The notes beneath the pieces are model-generated. The model made no database searches and was not told where the DNA came from. It worked only from the letters and a program-made list of their open reading frames with translations. Position numbers and translations under genes: made by a program. From Anaerolineales bacterium (GTDB lineage Bacteria; Chloroflexota; Anaerolineae; Anaerolineales; Villigracilaceae): DNA of 64,000 bases. Every line of letters starts with the position of its first letter. Position 1 is the first letter of the stretch. Below, in pieces: positions 33,370 to 42,601 of the stretch. The stretch is taken from NCBI GenBank assembly GCA_030583925.1, contig CP129482.1, positions 3,822,001 through 3,886,000 of the forward strand, read 5' to 3'.

Positions 33370-35865
33370 CTATTTCTGATTCCTCTCCACATTCACCCAC
33401 ATCTGCTCGCCGTTCGTGGTGATCTCGATCCAGCCGTTTTGGTCGGTGCGCAACAGCGAATAATCTTTGATCGTTTCGAGCGTTTCGGCGTCGGGCATTC
33501 CGTTGATGTCGCCCGCCGCGACATTCAGCACGATCAATTCGGGATTCAAATCGGCGAACCACTCCGGCGGGTTAGACGGAGCATACCCCGCATCCGCGAG
33601 CGACAGCACGCTGACCGGTCCAACGCTCGCGCCATTTTGCAATTCGTCCAACGCCTCGAAACTCATGCCCACCGGCAACAGCGCGCGGAAGTTCTGCCAT
33701 TCAATTAATATCACAGAACCGCGCGGACCCACCGTCAGGATTTTCAACGTCGCGCCTTCGCCGAGGTCGAGGGTTTCTCCCGGCTCCGCCATCGTCAAGG
33801 GAATTGTTTGCAACGCCAGATATTCATCCAGCACCCGTGAAGAAAACGAAGCCTGCCGGTTCCCGCTCCACAAGACCGCGTCGGGCGGATAGCGTTCGAG
33901 CACGCGCGGCAGAGCGGCAATCTGTTCCTCTTCCGGGTTGGCGACCACGAGCCAATCGAGTTTGCGGTCGAACGCAGACAAGCGCCTGCCCAACTCATCC
34001 GAGAGAATCGTCACGCTGGCGCCGCCGTTGATCAACACCGATTTGCCCGACGGCGTTTTGATAAGGACTGCATCCGCCGAGCCGACATCCATAAATGTGA
34101 CGTGCAAAAGTTTATCGGGAAATGCAGACGCCGCGCGCCAGATCATCAACAGCGCGAGTGATAATGCGACGATTGCGGTTCCCGCGCCGAGTGCGCCTGC
34201 GCGCTCCCTGGCGGCTTGGATCCACTCCCCTAGCCGCGCCCAGCCAAACGTCGCGAAAAGAAGCGCCGCGTAAAACAGGATCACGAATCCCAGCGAGAAA
34301 TCGCCGAGGTAGAGAGTCCCGTGCGGCACACGGTCAAAGAGTTCGACGACGCGAATCGTGTACGCGGCGAAGGGATACGCGACCCACGCCGCGAGTTGTC
34401 CGAGCGTCATCCAGAGGAGGCTGAGGAAGACCGCGAGCCCGCCGAGAATCATCACCGCCGGTTGCGCCGGCAGGATGAACGGGTTGGCGATGAACGAGAC
34501 GAGCGAGATGCGTTGGAAATGATATGCCATGATCGGAATGGTGGTGAGTTGCGCGGCGAAAGTGAGGAGGACGTAATCAGTTGCAGGGCGGATAATCTTC
34601 TTTGCATACGCCCTTGAAATATTTCTTGTAAGATACAAGTACAAGTTTTTTGGAAACGGTTTTTTCAATTTTCGTACAGTTTTGGATGGAAGAAAGCCTT
34701 TAAGCAATCGATCTGTTGCTTTGGAAAAAATGTCTGCATAAAGGATGATACCGAATGTAGCGAAGAATGATAACTGAAAACCGACATCCCAAACATAGAG
34801 CGGATTCCACAGGCACATAAACATTGCCACCGCGAGGAGAGTGTTGATGGCGAATTGCCGCCGCCCGATTTGCCTTGCGAACAACGCGAGACTGCCCATG
34901 ATGGCGGCGCGCACGACCGCCGCGCTCCCACCGACAAGGACGGTGTAAAAGACGATGCCAATGACTGCCAGCGCGGAGCCCCAACGTGGACCGAAGAAGC
35001 GGCTGAAGAACAGAAAGAACAACCCGGCGATGATACTGATGTTGAAACCCGAAATGGCGATGATGTGCGCTGTGCCGGTATCTTTGAAGGCTTGTTGCAG
35101 TTCTTGGGTGAGACCGGTGTCTACGCCGAGGAGGATGCCCGCCAGCAGAGATGATTCGGGGTCCGGGAAGATGCGATAAATATTGGCGAGCGATTTTTCT
35201 TTCAGCGCGTAGAGCGCGGCGGAGATCGGGTTGCCTCCGTTGCCCGGCAGGACAGTCACCTCCGCCGATGACATGTACGCGTGAATGTGTTGCGCGGCGA
35301 GGTAATCTCGATAGGAAAAACCCTCGTTTTCGGGCGGCGTTTTGAGTTTGCCGCGCAGGCGAACGATCTCTCCGTAGTGGAAGGTCTGGTTGGCATCCAC
35401 GCGGACAAGGAGCAAGCCGCCTACTTTGAGATCGCCGTCGCCGGTGTCCACCTTGGTGACTTTGACGCGGAGGTTGGTGTACGCGTCGCGGTAATCGGGC
35501 GGCTCGACGAGATAACCCGTGATGAGCAAATCATAGTTGCGGTCGTTGTAGAAGGCGATGTGGAACGCGTCGAAGTTGGGGACGGAGAGTTGGTAACGGA
35601 GCGCGCCGAGGGAGAGGGAAGATAAAAGGATGAAGGAGAAAGGATGAAGGAGGAAGAGGAAAGATGAAAGAGGAAAGAGGCGAGCGGCGACGGCGAGGAG
35701 GAGGAAAATAAAGGCGAGAACGATCCAAGCCCAAAACGGAAGTGAAACGAGACTGCCGAGAACGATTCCGCCGAGGAAGGCGAGCGAAATCCATACCAGC
35801 GGAAGTTGGGTCGTGAAGCGTTCGCGCAGTAATGTGGAATGATTCGTCGCCTGCATATGTGTCAT
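33370..35865 (-). CDS. comEC: ComEC/Rec2-like DNA uptake protein, MBL motif lost
   Basis: An 831-residue polytopic protein of the DNA-internalisation family. Residues 1-110 hold the first membrane segments, an OB-fold-like part is at about 95-200 (GYLVEPPDYRDAYTNLRVKV), and the Competence domain at about 230-500 has GILLGVDTGLTQELQQAF and HIIAISGFNISIIAGLF, the characteristic motif. The C-terminal 260 residues align with the metallo-beta-lactamase-like part (VTFMDVGSADAVLIKTPSGK). However HxHxDH is replaced: LDWLVVANPEEEQIAALPRV carries NPEEEQ, and VLINGG replaces VLIDGG. The nuclease-like metal site is therefore missing. DNA translocation may persist. The start at 35865 has no clear ribosome site. 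Confidence 0.87.
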   Translation of the reverse strand: MTHMQATNHSTLLRERFTTQLPLVWISLAFLGGIVLGSLVSLPFWAWIVLAFIFLLLAVAARLFPLSSFLFLLHPFSFILLSSLSLGALRYQLSVPNFDAFHIAFYNDRNYDLLITGYLVEPPDYRDAYTNLRVKVTKVDTGDGDLKVGGLLLVRVDANQTFHYGEIVRLRGKLKTPPENEGFSYRDYLAAQHIHAYMSSAEVTVLPGNGGNPISAALYALKEKSLANIYRIFPDPESSLLAGILLGVDTGLTQELQQAFKDTGTAHIIAISGFNISIIAGLFFLFFSRFFGPRWGSALAVIGIVFYTVLVGGSAAVVRAAIMGSLALFARQIGRRQFAINTLLAVAMFMCLWNPLYVWDVGFQLSFFATFGIILYADIFSKATDRLLKGFLPSKTVRKLKKPFPKNLYLYLTRNISRAYAKKIIRPATDYVLLTFAAQLTTIPIMAYHFQRISLVSFIANPFILPAQPAVMILGGLAVFLSLLWMTLGQLAAWVAYPFAAYTIRVVELFDRVPHGTLYLGDFSLGFVILFYAALLFATFGWARLGEWIQAARERAGALGAGTAIVALSLALLMIWRAASAFPDKLLHVTFMDVGSADAVLIKTPSGKSVLINGGASVTILSDELGRRLSAFDRKLDWLVVANPEEEQIAALPRVLERYPPDAVLWSGNRQASFSSRVLDEYLALQTIPLTMAEPGETLDLGEGATLKILTVGPRGSVILIEWQNFRALLPVGMSFEALDELQNGASVGPVSVLSLADAGYAPSNPPEWFADLNPELIVLNVAAGDINGMPDAETLETIKDYSLLRTDQNGWIEITTNGEQMWVNVERNQK

Positions 35866-35908
35866 TCATCATAGCATGGATTTCATAGGGTGGGATACAA
35901 TTTTTGCG

Positions 35909-37366
35909 ATGACATCCTCCAAACTCATCCTCGTCACCGGCGCGACCGGCTATGTGGGCGGACGGCTCGCGCCGCGCCTGCTCAAAGAGGGCTACCGCGT
36001 ACGCGTACTCGTCCGCGACGCGGAGCGCCTGAAAGGACGCGCATGGCTGAAACAAGTGGATATTGTCAGCGGCGACGCGCTGCAACCGGAAACCCTCGCC
36101 GCCGCGTTGAAGGATGTATCCATCGCGTATTATCTCATCCACGGGATGCAGGATGGGAAGGTGATCGTGGAACGCGACTTGCAGGCGGCGAAAAACTTCG
36201 CCGAAGCCGCGTCGCGAGCGAACATTGAACGCATCATCTACCTCGGCGAACTGGTTGACCCAACCTCGACTCTCTCTCCTTACCTTCGCGCGCGGCATGA
36301 AACGGGTTATGCCTTGCGGCAGGGCAAGGTCCCGGTGACGGAGTTCCGCGCCGGCATGATCGTCGGCTCCGGTTCCGCGCTCTTCGAGATGATTCGCTAT
36401 CTCACCGAACGCGAACCCTTGCTCGTGTGTCCCGCGTGGTTCTACTCGGAAGCGCAACCGATCGCGATACGCGATGCGCTGTCTTATCTCATCGCCGCGA
36501 TCCAAACTCCCGACTCGGTCGGCAGGTTGATCGAGATCGGCGGCGCGACCCGCCTCACCTATGCAGACATGTTGCGCGGCTATGCCAGAGAAAGACATCT
36601 CACGCGTTACCTCATCCGCACGTCGTTCTACGCGCCCCGGCTTTCCGCCTATTGGGTGCATCTCGTTACGCCAGTTCATTGGCGCGTAGCGTTGCCGTTG
36701 ATCGAAGGACTGCGCGCCAGCCTCGTTGTCCGCGATGAAGCGGCGAAGCGGTTATTCCCCCGCCTCCAGCCGCTCGATTTCCAAACAGCCGTTCATTTCG
36801 CGCTGAGACGCATCCAACGCGACAGTGTCGAAACGAGTTGGTCCGACGCGCTCGTCACGACCTCCGGCGATATCAAGCCGTATACGTTTACCGTCGAAGA
36901 CGGCATGTTCATCGAGACGCGCCAGCTTATGCTTGATCTCAAACCCGAAATTGTTCATCGTTCCTACATGGGCATTGGCGGCGAGCGCGGCTGGCTCTAT
37001 CTGGATAGGTTATGGGCAATGCGCGGCTGGTTAGATAAAGCGATCGGCGGCGTGGGGCTGCGGCGCGGGCGACGTCACCCCGACGAACTCCGCGTGGGCG
37101 AGGCGCTGGATTTTTGGCGCGTCGAAAGCGTCGAACCGAATCGCCTGCTCCGCTTGCGCGCCGAAATGAAATTGCCCGGCAAAGCGTGGCTTGAATTCAA
37201 ATCCGAACCGCAGAACGGCAAAACGCTTTTCACGGTCACTGCGTATTTCGCGCCGCGCGGCCTCTTCGGTTTTTTGTATTGGTATGCCATGTGGCTCCCG
37301 CATCGCTTCATCTTCGACGGGCTTACGCGCAGGCTGGCGGCGCGCGCGAGGGTCTTGGCGCGTTGA
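35909..37366 (+). CDS. SDR NAD(P)-binding protein with DUF2867 domain (1)
   Basis: A 485-residue protein with an N-terminal atypical SDR domain: LILVTGATGYVGGRLAPRLL is the glycine-rich nucleotide motif, VRVLVRDAERLKGR is the next strand, and YYLIHGM and RIIYLGELVDP follow. The C-terminal 160 residues match DUF2867 (DKAIGGVGLRRGRRHPDELR, WRVESVEPNRLLRLRAEMKL, TVTAYFAPRGLFGFLYWYAM). The combination resembles YbjT-like proteins. The start at 35909 has TACAAT ending 8 bp upstream, with no ribosome site. It is paired with a paralogue that overlaps by 4 bp. The substrate is not known. Confidence 0.82.
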   Translation: MTSSKLILVTGATGYVGGRLAPRLLKEGYRVRVLVRDAERLKGRAWLKQVDIVSGDALQPETLAAALKDVSIAYYLIHGMQDGKVIVERDLQAAKNFAEAASRANIERIIYLGELVDPTSTLSPYLRARHETGYALRQGKVPVTEFRAGMIVGSGSALFEMIRYLTEREPLLVCPAWFYSEAQPIAIRDALSYLIAAIQTPDSVGRLIEIGGATRLTYADMLRGYARERHLTRYLIRTSFYAPRLSAYWVHLVTPVHWRVALPLIEGLRASLVVRDEAAKRLFPRLQPLDFQTAVHFALRRIQRDSVETSWSDALVTTSGDIKPYTFTVEDGMFIETRQLMLDLKPEIVHRSYMGIGGERGWLYLDRLWAMRGWLDKAIGGVGLRRGRRHPDELRVGEALDFWRVESVEPNRLLRLRAEMKLPGKAWLEFKSEPQNGKTLFTVTAYFAPRGLFGFLYWYAMWLPHRFIFDGLTRRLAARARVLAR

Positions 37367-38577
37367 CTTCGCCTCTCATCCTCGTTTCCGGCGCAACGGG
37401 ATATATTGCGAGCCGACTCATCCCCAGACTTTTGGATGCAGGCTATCGTGTCCGCGCGCTAGCCCGACACCCGCTTCAACTCAAGGGGCGGGCTTGGTTC
37501 AAGCGTGTGGAAGTTATCCACGCGGACGCCGCTTCACCCTCCACACTCAAGCGCGCCTTCGACGGAGTGGATACCGCCTATTACTTGATTCACAATATGT
37601 CGCGAGGGCGCGACTACAACGCCATCGAACTCGACGCCGCGCGCAACTTCGCCCAAGCCGCGGAGCAGGCTGGCGTTCAACACATCATTTATCTCGGCGG
37701 GCTTGCGGATCCGGAAGGGCAGATCGCTCCGCACATGCGCTCGCGGATCGAGACGGGAAAAGTCTTGCGCACGGGCAAAGCGCCGGTGACGGAATTTCGC
37801 GCCGGCGTCATTGCCGGGTCAGGCAGCATCTCGTTCGAGATGATCCGGTTCATGACCGAGTTGTTTCCTGTCGTGCCGGGACCGTCATGGCTGAAGAACA
37901 AGTCTCAGCCGATTGCGATTCAAAATGTGATCGATTATCTCATCGCCGCGCTCGAAAATAAGAACGGACAAGGCAAGGTCTTCGAGATCGGCGGACCCGC
38001 AGTGACAACCTACGCAGAATTGATGTTGCGGTATGCCCGCGTCCGAGGCTTGAACCGTCGGATGCTCTTGCTCCCCATCCTGCCGGTCTGGTTCATGGCG
38101 TTCGGCGTGGACTTGATGACGCCGGTTCCCTACCCCATCGCCTACGCGCTGATCGAAGGCTTGTCGGCGGATAGTATTGTCAACCACCCTGAAGCGTTGG
38201 ATATATTTCCAGAGATCAAGTTGATCGCTTACGATGCCGCCGTAAAAGACGCGCTGGAGAAAACGAATCCGCTGTATATCGAACGCGTATGGGAGGATGG
38301 AACTCCGGGGATCAAATCGCTCAAGCATGAAGGTTGTTTTATTTTGCACGCGAGCCCCACGATCCCACAGGAAGAGAGGCTAGGCATGAGGGGAAAACGC
38401 CATAACATTTTCGGCAATCTCTGGATCGAACACAAACCAGCAGACCTCTCCTCTACTCTCTTTTTCTCCCCGCGTGGATTGATGGGATTCCTGTATTGGT
38501 TCCTCTTTTTCCCATTCCATTGGTTTCGATTTCGCGGTTTAATGCAGAGAACGGCAGAACGAAATCAATCTCCATGA
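37363..38577 (+). CDS. SDR NAD(P)-binding protein (2), TTG start
   Basis: A 404-residue paralogue of the preceding protein. The likely start is TTG at 37363, which overlaps the previous stop as TTGA and yields LTSPLILVSGATGYIASRLI. It has the same SDR motifs (VSGATGYIASRLI, HIIYLGGLADPEGQ, VTEFRAGVIAGSGSISFEM) and C-terminal FSPRGLMGFLYWFLF. The DUF2867 part is shorter than in paralogue 1. The two proteins probably work as a pair or came from tandem duplication. The next gene overlaps its stop by 4 bp, so a three-gene operon is likely. Confidence 0.8.
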   Translation: MTSPLILVSGATGYIASRLIPRLLDAGYRVRALARHPLQLKGRAWFKRVEVIHADAASPSTLKRAFDGVDTAYYLIHNMSRGRDYNAIELDAARNFAQAAEQAGVQHIIYLGGLADPEGQIAPHMRSRIETGKVLRTGKAPVTEFRAGVIAGSGSISFEMIRFMTELFPVVPGPSWLKNKSQPIAIQNVIDYLIAALENKNGQGKVFEIGGPAVTTYAELMLRYARVRGLNRRMLLLPILPVWFMAFGVDLMTPVPYPIAYALIEGLSADSIVNHPEALDIFPEIKLIAYDAAVKDALEKTNPLYIERVWEDGTPGIKSLKHEGCFILHASPTIPQEERLGMRGKRHNIFGNLWIEHKPADLSSTLFFSPRGLMGFLYWFLFFPFHWFRFRGLMQRTAERNQSP

Positions 38578-39728
38578 AGCGCATCCCGTTCATCCTCCTA
38601 TCTATTTTCCTGCTGTTCGGAACAATTCTCGCTATCGCGTGGTTCGTCCCCCTGCCGCTGGATCCGTTCCACGATTTTCAAGTCCTCTATCGCGCCGATC
38701 AGGGAATCTTGCGCGGCATCGCGTTGTACGACCGCGCCGCGCAGGAGCAAATGGTCGCGGACGATCTCGGCGTTTCAGCAGATCGAGTATTTGTTTTACC
38801 GTTTCCATATCCGCCGTGGTATGCGCTGGCGACTCTGCCGCTGGCGTTATTGCCTCCCGAAGTCGCGATGAGGGTTTGGTTCCTGCTCAACCTCGTAATG
38901 TTGATGGTCGCTGTCTGGTTACTGACAGACGGATGGAATCCGCGCAAACGCTTGTATTCGTTCATCGCCGCGCCGTTGTTCTTTCCGGTCTTCGGCGCGC
39001 TGATCGTGGGACAATACGTCTTCCCGACGATTCTAGGGATGGCGGCGCTCGTCTACGCGCTTCGGCATAAAACCCTTTGGATGATCGCGCTGGGGATGGC
39101 GCTCGTCACGTTCAAGCCCCACATGGGAATGTTGGTCGCGCTGGCGGTCGCCGCCCGCCTCTTTCTCCGACGGGATGAGTTTTGCCGCCGTGCGTTCTAT
39201 CTCACCGCCTTGACCGGCGCAATCCTCTTCGCCCTCGGCTTCCTCGCGGACGGGAACTGGATTGTCAGTTATCCAAAATCCCTGTTCGCGTTCAGAGGGC
39301 TTTCGGAGTGTGAACTGTGCGTGAGCCTGCCCGTCACGATCACCCGTCTTGCAGGCTGGGGATTCGATCAGGCATTTCTCGTTGCTCTCGCGCTGTTGTT
39401 CGGCTTTTCTTTTGTGTTGACAAAAAATTTTTCCCGCATAGACGATAATTTCTTGGTCGCGCTATTCGTTTGCGCGGCATTACTCGTCAGCCCATATTTG
39501 TTGAATTACGATTTCGCCTTTGCGATCCTTCCGTTGTTCGCGCTGGCGAGAACCGCGCGCACATGGACAGATTGGCTCAGCCTCGCCGTATCGTTCATCC
39601 TCCCTTGGCTCGGACTTGTATTCTTCGGTAGAGACGGCAACCTCACTTTGTTGGTCTCAACTTTGTTACTGACGGTTATTCTCTTGACGAACCTCCGCAA
39701 GGCGCATACAATCCTCGCCACAAATTGA
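38574..39728 (+). CDS. GT87-like (DUF2029) membrane glycosyltransferase
   Basis: A 384-residue integral membrane protein, likely a lipid-linked sugar-dependent mannosyltransferase-like enzyme of the DUF2029/GT87 group. About ten hydrophobic spans are visible. The first loop contains DPFHDFQVLYRADQGILRG, the conserved acidic loop where the donor binds, followed by ALYDRAAQE and FPYPPWYALATLPLALLP, the family YPP motif. The start at 38574 overlaps the preceding stop as ATGA. The sugar and acceptor are not known. The gene is followed by a cobalamin riboswitch. Confidence 0.82.
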   Translation: MKRIPFILLSIFLLFGTILAIAWFVPLPLDPFHDFQVLYRADQGILRGIALYDRAAQEQMVADDLGVSADRVFVLPFPYPPWYALATLPLALLPPEVAMRVWFLLNLVMLMVAVWLLTDGWNPRKRLYSFIAAPLFFPVFGALIVGQYVFPTILGMAALVYALRHKTLWMIALGMALVTFKPHMGMLVALAVAARLFLRRDEFCRRAFYLTALTGAILFALGFLADGNWIVSYPKSLFAFRGLSECELCVSLPVTITRLAGWGFDQAFLVALALLFGFSFVLTKNFSRIDDNFLVALFVCAALLVSPYLLNYDFAFAILPLFALARTARTWTDWLSLAVSFILPWLGLVFFGRDGNLTLLVSTLLLTVILLTNLRKAHTILATN

Positions 39729-39744
39729 ATCACGATCAGCCAGC

Positions 39745-39910
39745 GGCGAAGTTGGTGAAATTCCAACACTGTCGCGCAACTGTGAAGTTAGTTATCTAGT
39801 TATCTAGTTACTTAGTTAGATAGTTAGGTAGTTGGACTGCCGACTACAAAACTATAAAACTAGTAAACCAGCAAACTACCAAACTAACGAAGTCAGGTCG
39901 CCCGCTCTGG
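39745..39910 (+). promoter_or_regulatory. Cobalamin (B12) riboswitch
   Basis: The conserved core is aagttggtgaaattccaaca (39749-39768), then ctgtcgcgcaactgtgaag (39769-39787), and the B12-box side gaagtcaggtcgcccgc (39889-39905). These match the AdoCbl riboswitch consensus GGTGAAAxTCC, CGCxACTGT and GAAGTCAGRxRCCxGC. The P6-side stem is greatly enlarged by a tandem of tagttag/tagttat words that pairs with a complementary actac/aactaac segment, so about 90 nt separate the two conserved halves. It lies before btuF. A GC hairpin with atttt (39975-40000) further down may be the expression switch. Confidence 0.88.
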
Positions 39911-40017
39911 TCGGTTCTACCACTCTCTCGCGGAAAGGAGGTGGGGACGGCTAGACTCGGATTGCCTCTCCAACCTCCCCGGCTTCGGCTGGGGATTTTG
40001 ATTCACATCACCAAAGA

Positions 40018-40050
40018 GACCTCACAGGTCTTTGAGACCTGTGAGGTCTA
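40018..40050 (+). promoter_or_regulatory. Perfect 15-bp hairpin before btuF
   Basis: agacctcacaggtct and agacctgtgaggtct pair perfectly with a 3-base ttg loop, ending about 10 bp before the btuF ribosome site aggag. It is also a dispersed repeat type. It might be part of the riboswitch output by masking the ribosome site, though it does not itself include it. Confidence 0.6.
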
Positions 40051-40069
40051 AACGAAAATAGGAGAAACC

Positions 40070-40984
40070 ATGTTACGCAAGACGTTACTACTTACTTTGT
40101 TGTTCACGCTGTTACTCAGCGCGTGCGGGGTTGCATCTCCCGCTTCGGGGGAATTGACTCTGACCGACGGACTCAACCGCGAGGTCAAACTCGAAGCCGC
40201 CGCGCAGCGCGTCGTTTCGCTCGCGCCGTCCAACACAGAAATTTTGTACGCGGTTGGGGCAGGCTCACAGGTGGTCGGACGCGATGAGTTTTCCGATTAT
40301 CCCGCCGAAGCCGCGTCGGTCGAATCTGTCGGCGGATCGTTCGGCGAATACAGTGTCGAAGCCATCGTCGCGCTCAAACCCGACCTGGTGCTTGCCGCCG
40401 AGATCAACACACCCGAATTGGTGAACCAGCTCGAAGAGTTGGGTCTGACCGTTTTTTATCTGAAAAATCCGACAACGCTCGAAGGGATGTACGACAACCT
40501 TGAGATCGTCGGTCAATTGACGGGACATGATGTGACCGAAATGGTCGCTTCGCTCAAGGCGCGCGTCGCGGCAGTGGATGAAAAGATCGCGACCATCTCT
40601 GAACGCCCAACTGTTTTTTATGAGATCGACGCGAGCGACGCGGCAAAACCATTCACGTATGGTCCCGGTTCATTTGGTCACTTGCTGATCGAACGCGCGG
40701 GTGGAGCGAACCTCGTGACTCTGGCTGGCATCACCGACGCGTATCCGCAAGTGAGCCTCGAACAGATTGTCGCGACAAACCCCGGCATCATCGTCCTCGG
40801 CGATTCGATGTGGGGCGTCACACCCGAATCGGTGCAGACCCGCGCGGGTTGGGAGACGATCGACGCGGTGAAGAACGGAAATATTTTCCCATTCGACGAT
40901 AACCTCGTCAGCCGCCCGGGTCCCCGCTTGGTGGATGGCTTGGAGCAGTTGGCGAAGTTGTTGCACCCGGAATTGTTCAAGTAA
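40070..40984 (+). CDS. btuF: Cobalamin-type ABC transporter binding lipoprotein
   Basis: A 304-residue periplasmic-binding-like lipoprotein of the BtuF/FepB type. Signal peptide MLRKTLLLTLLFTLLLSAC has a lipobox LLSAC at about residues 15-19. The mature part has QRVVSLAPSNTEILYAVGAG, VGRDEFSDYPAEAASV, IVALKPDLVLAAE and SFGHLLIERAGGANLVT, which are typical. The cargo is inferred to be cobalamin or a cobinamide because of the riboswitch upstream. It precedes the permease by about 77 bp, with a hairpin-forming gap (40999-41058). Confidence 0.88.
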   Translation: MLRKTLLLTLLFTLLLSACGVASPASGELTLTDGLNREVKLEAAAQRVVSLAPSNTEILYAVGAGSQVVGRDEFSDYPAEAASVESVGGSFGEYSVEAIVALKPDLVLAAEINTPELVNQLEELGLTVFYLKNPTTLEGMYDNLEIVGQLTGHDVTEMVASLKARVAAVDEKIATISERPTVFYEIDASDAAKPFTYGPGSFGHLLIERAGGANLVTLAGITDAYPQVSLEQIVATNPGIIVLGDSMWGVTPESVQTRAGWETIDAVKNGNIFPFDDNLVSRPGPRLVDGLEQLAKLLHPELFK

Positions 40985-40998
40985 AAACGTGGATCGCG

Positions 40999-41058
40999 TA
41001 GGGGCACAGCGGAACGATTAACCGCTACAATCTTTTTTGGATTCGCTGTGCCCTTACA
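40999..41058. repeat. Inverted repeat between btuF and btuC
   Basis: gtaggggcacagcggaac on the left and attcgctgtgccctta on the right form an imperfect hairpin with the central tctttttt. It may weaken transcription to btuC or just be a dispersed repeat. Confidence 0.5.
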
Positions 41059-41061
41059 ATC

Positions 41062-42054
41062 ATGATGCGCCCCATTCTTTCATCTCTCCTCTTTCTTTTC
41101 ATCGCTCTCCTCCTCAGCCTCGCCATCGGTTCTGTTTTCATTTCACCGAACGAACTCTGGCAGACCCTCCTCGGCAACGGAACGGATACCGCCGAAGCGA
41201 TCCTCTGGAAGATTCGCCTGCCGCGCACGATTCTCATCGCGCTGACAGGCGCGGCGTTGGGCGGAAGCGGCGCGGCGTATCAGGGATTATTTCGCAACCC
41301 GCTCGCCGATCCATTTCTCATCGGCGTTGCATCGGGCGCGGGGCTGGGCGCGGTGATCGCCATGTCCATCCAATGGCCCTACTCGTTTTGGGGATTGATG
41401 GCGATCCCGTTCGCCGCGTTCCTCGCCGCGTTGCTCACCGTTTTCATTGTCTATTTATTTGCCCGCGTCGGTCGGACGATTCCCACCACCAACCTCATCC
41501 TCGCGGGCGTGGCGTTTTCATCGTTCGCCACCTCGCTCACCTCGTTCCTGATGATCCGCTCCACTAGCGAAGTCCGCCGCGCCCTCGGCTGGCTTCTTGG
41601 CGGCGCAAGTCAGAGCGGCTGGGATGCGATCCTCGCGCTTCTGCCTTACCTCGTCATCGGTCTCGGCGTTTTGACCTTCAGCGGGCACGCGCTCAACGTT
41701 CTGCAATTCGGCGACGACCAAGCCCAACAACTCGGACTCAACGTTACCCGCGCCAAACGAATCATTTTGATTGCCGCCTCGCTGGCGACTGCCGCGGCGG
41801 TGGCTTTTTCTGGCATCATCGGCTTTATCGGACTCATCGTCCCGCATCTTTCCCGACTTTGGTTTGGTCCCGATTATCGGCGTTTACTCCCCCTCAGCGC
41901 CCTCGGCGGCGCGACCGCTTTGCTCGTATGCGACATCCTCGCGCGGATTCTGCTCGCCCCGCAGGAGATTCCTGTTGGAATCATCACCGCCCTGGCAGGC
42001 GCGCCGTTCTTTTTGTGGGTCTTGCGCCGCTCGAAGAATCAAGGATACTGGTAA
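41062..42054 (+). CDS. btuC: Cobalamin-type ABC transporter permease
   Basis: A 330-residue FecCD-family permease with about ten membrane helices. Motifs are WKIRLPRTILIALTGAALGG, GAAYQGLFRNPLADPFLIGV with the G-x3-Q-x-L-F-R-N-P-L-A-x-P pattern, and near the C-terminus GIIGFIGLIVPHLSRL, the coupling helix seen in all FecCD permeases. Length is normal. It is the second gene of the btu operon. The next gene starts inside its stop as TAATG. Confidence 0.92.
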   Translation: MMRPILSSLLFLFIALLLSLAIGSVFISPNELWQTLLGNGTDTAEAILWKIRLPRTILIALTGAALGGSGAAYQGLFRNPLADPFLIGVASGAGLGAVIAMSIQWPYSFWGLMAIPFAAFLAALLTVFIVYLFARVGRTIPTTNLILAGVAFSSFATSLTSFLMIRSTSEVRRALGWLLGGASQSGWDAILALLPYLVIGLGVLTFSGHALNVLQFGDDQAQQLGLNVTRAKRIILIAASLATAAAVAFSGIIGFIGLIVPHLSRLWFGPDYRRLLPLSALGGATALLVCDILARILLAPQEIPVGIITALAGAPFFLWVLRRSKNQGYW

Positions 42055-42590
42055 TGATGAATATCAAAATCCGCCAAATGGACGCGCAGTCCATCCACCA
42101 AGTGGACACTTTCGAACTTAATTCAATTGTCAACTCTCACCTCGTCTTGCATGTTGAAGAGAACAGAATCACGTACTCCATTGTCCCTGTTGCACCTTAC
42201 GAGAAGAGATTGAACATTGAAACGGATGATTACACTTCGTTCATTGACAACCCGCAAAAGGCGATCTTCTTCGCGGATGTGGATAGCAAACTCGTTGGGC
42301 AGATCAAGATGATTCCTTGGTGGAATAAATTTGCTTACGTTGAAGAATTGGTAGTGAATCCAGATTTCAGGGGCAAAGGTATTGGCAAGGTATTGATGGA
42401 CCGTGCAATCGCATGGGCGAAGGGACAAAACTTCCCTGGCATCATGCTCGAAACGCAGGACAACAATGTCCCTGCCTGCAAGTTGTACGAAAAATGCGGT
42501 TTCAAATTAAGCGGATTCGATGTGAACACGTTCAAGAATTTTCCCGAAACCAAAAACGAGGTCGCCTTGTATTGGTATTTGATTTTTTAA
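42054..42590 (+). CDS. GNAT acetyltransferase, streptothricin-acetyltransferase-like
   Basis: A 178-residue GNAT protein. The acetyl-CoA motif is VEELVVNPDFRGKGIGKVLM at about residues 105-124. The C-terminal half, with LETQDNNVPACKLYEKCGF then KLSGFDVNTFKN and ALYWYLIF, is close to streptothricin N-acetyltransferases (Sat), which inactivate the antibiotic by acetylating its beta-lysine. Start at 42054 overlaps the btuC stop. It is more AT-rich than its neighbours and separates btuC from btuD, so it looks like an insertion into the operon. The actual substrate is unproven. Confidence 0.82.
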   Translation: MMNIKIRQMDAQSIHQVDTFELNSIVNSHLVLHVEENRITYSIVPVAPYEKRLNIETDDYTSFIDNPQKAIFFADVDSKLVGQIKMIPWWNKFAYVEELVVNPDFRGKGIGKVLMDRAIAWAKGQNFPGIMLETQDNNVPACKLYEKCGFKLSGFDVNTFKNFPETKNEVALYWYLIF

Positions 42591-42601
42591 TGACAAACTC
42601 G

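Noticed and set aside
39781..39900. Tandem tagttag/tagttat words taken as a possible CRISPR or minisatellite
   Set aside because: Words are too short and irregular, without spacers, and they pair with a complementary segment as a stem of the riboswitch.
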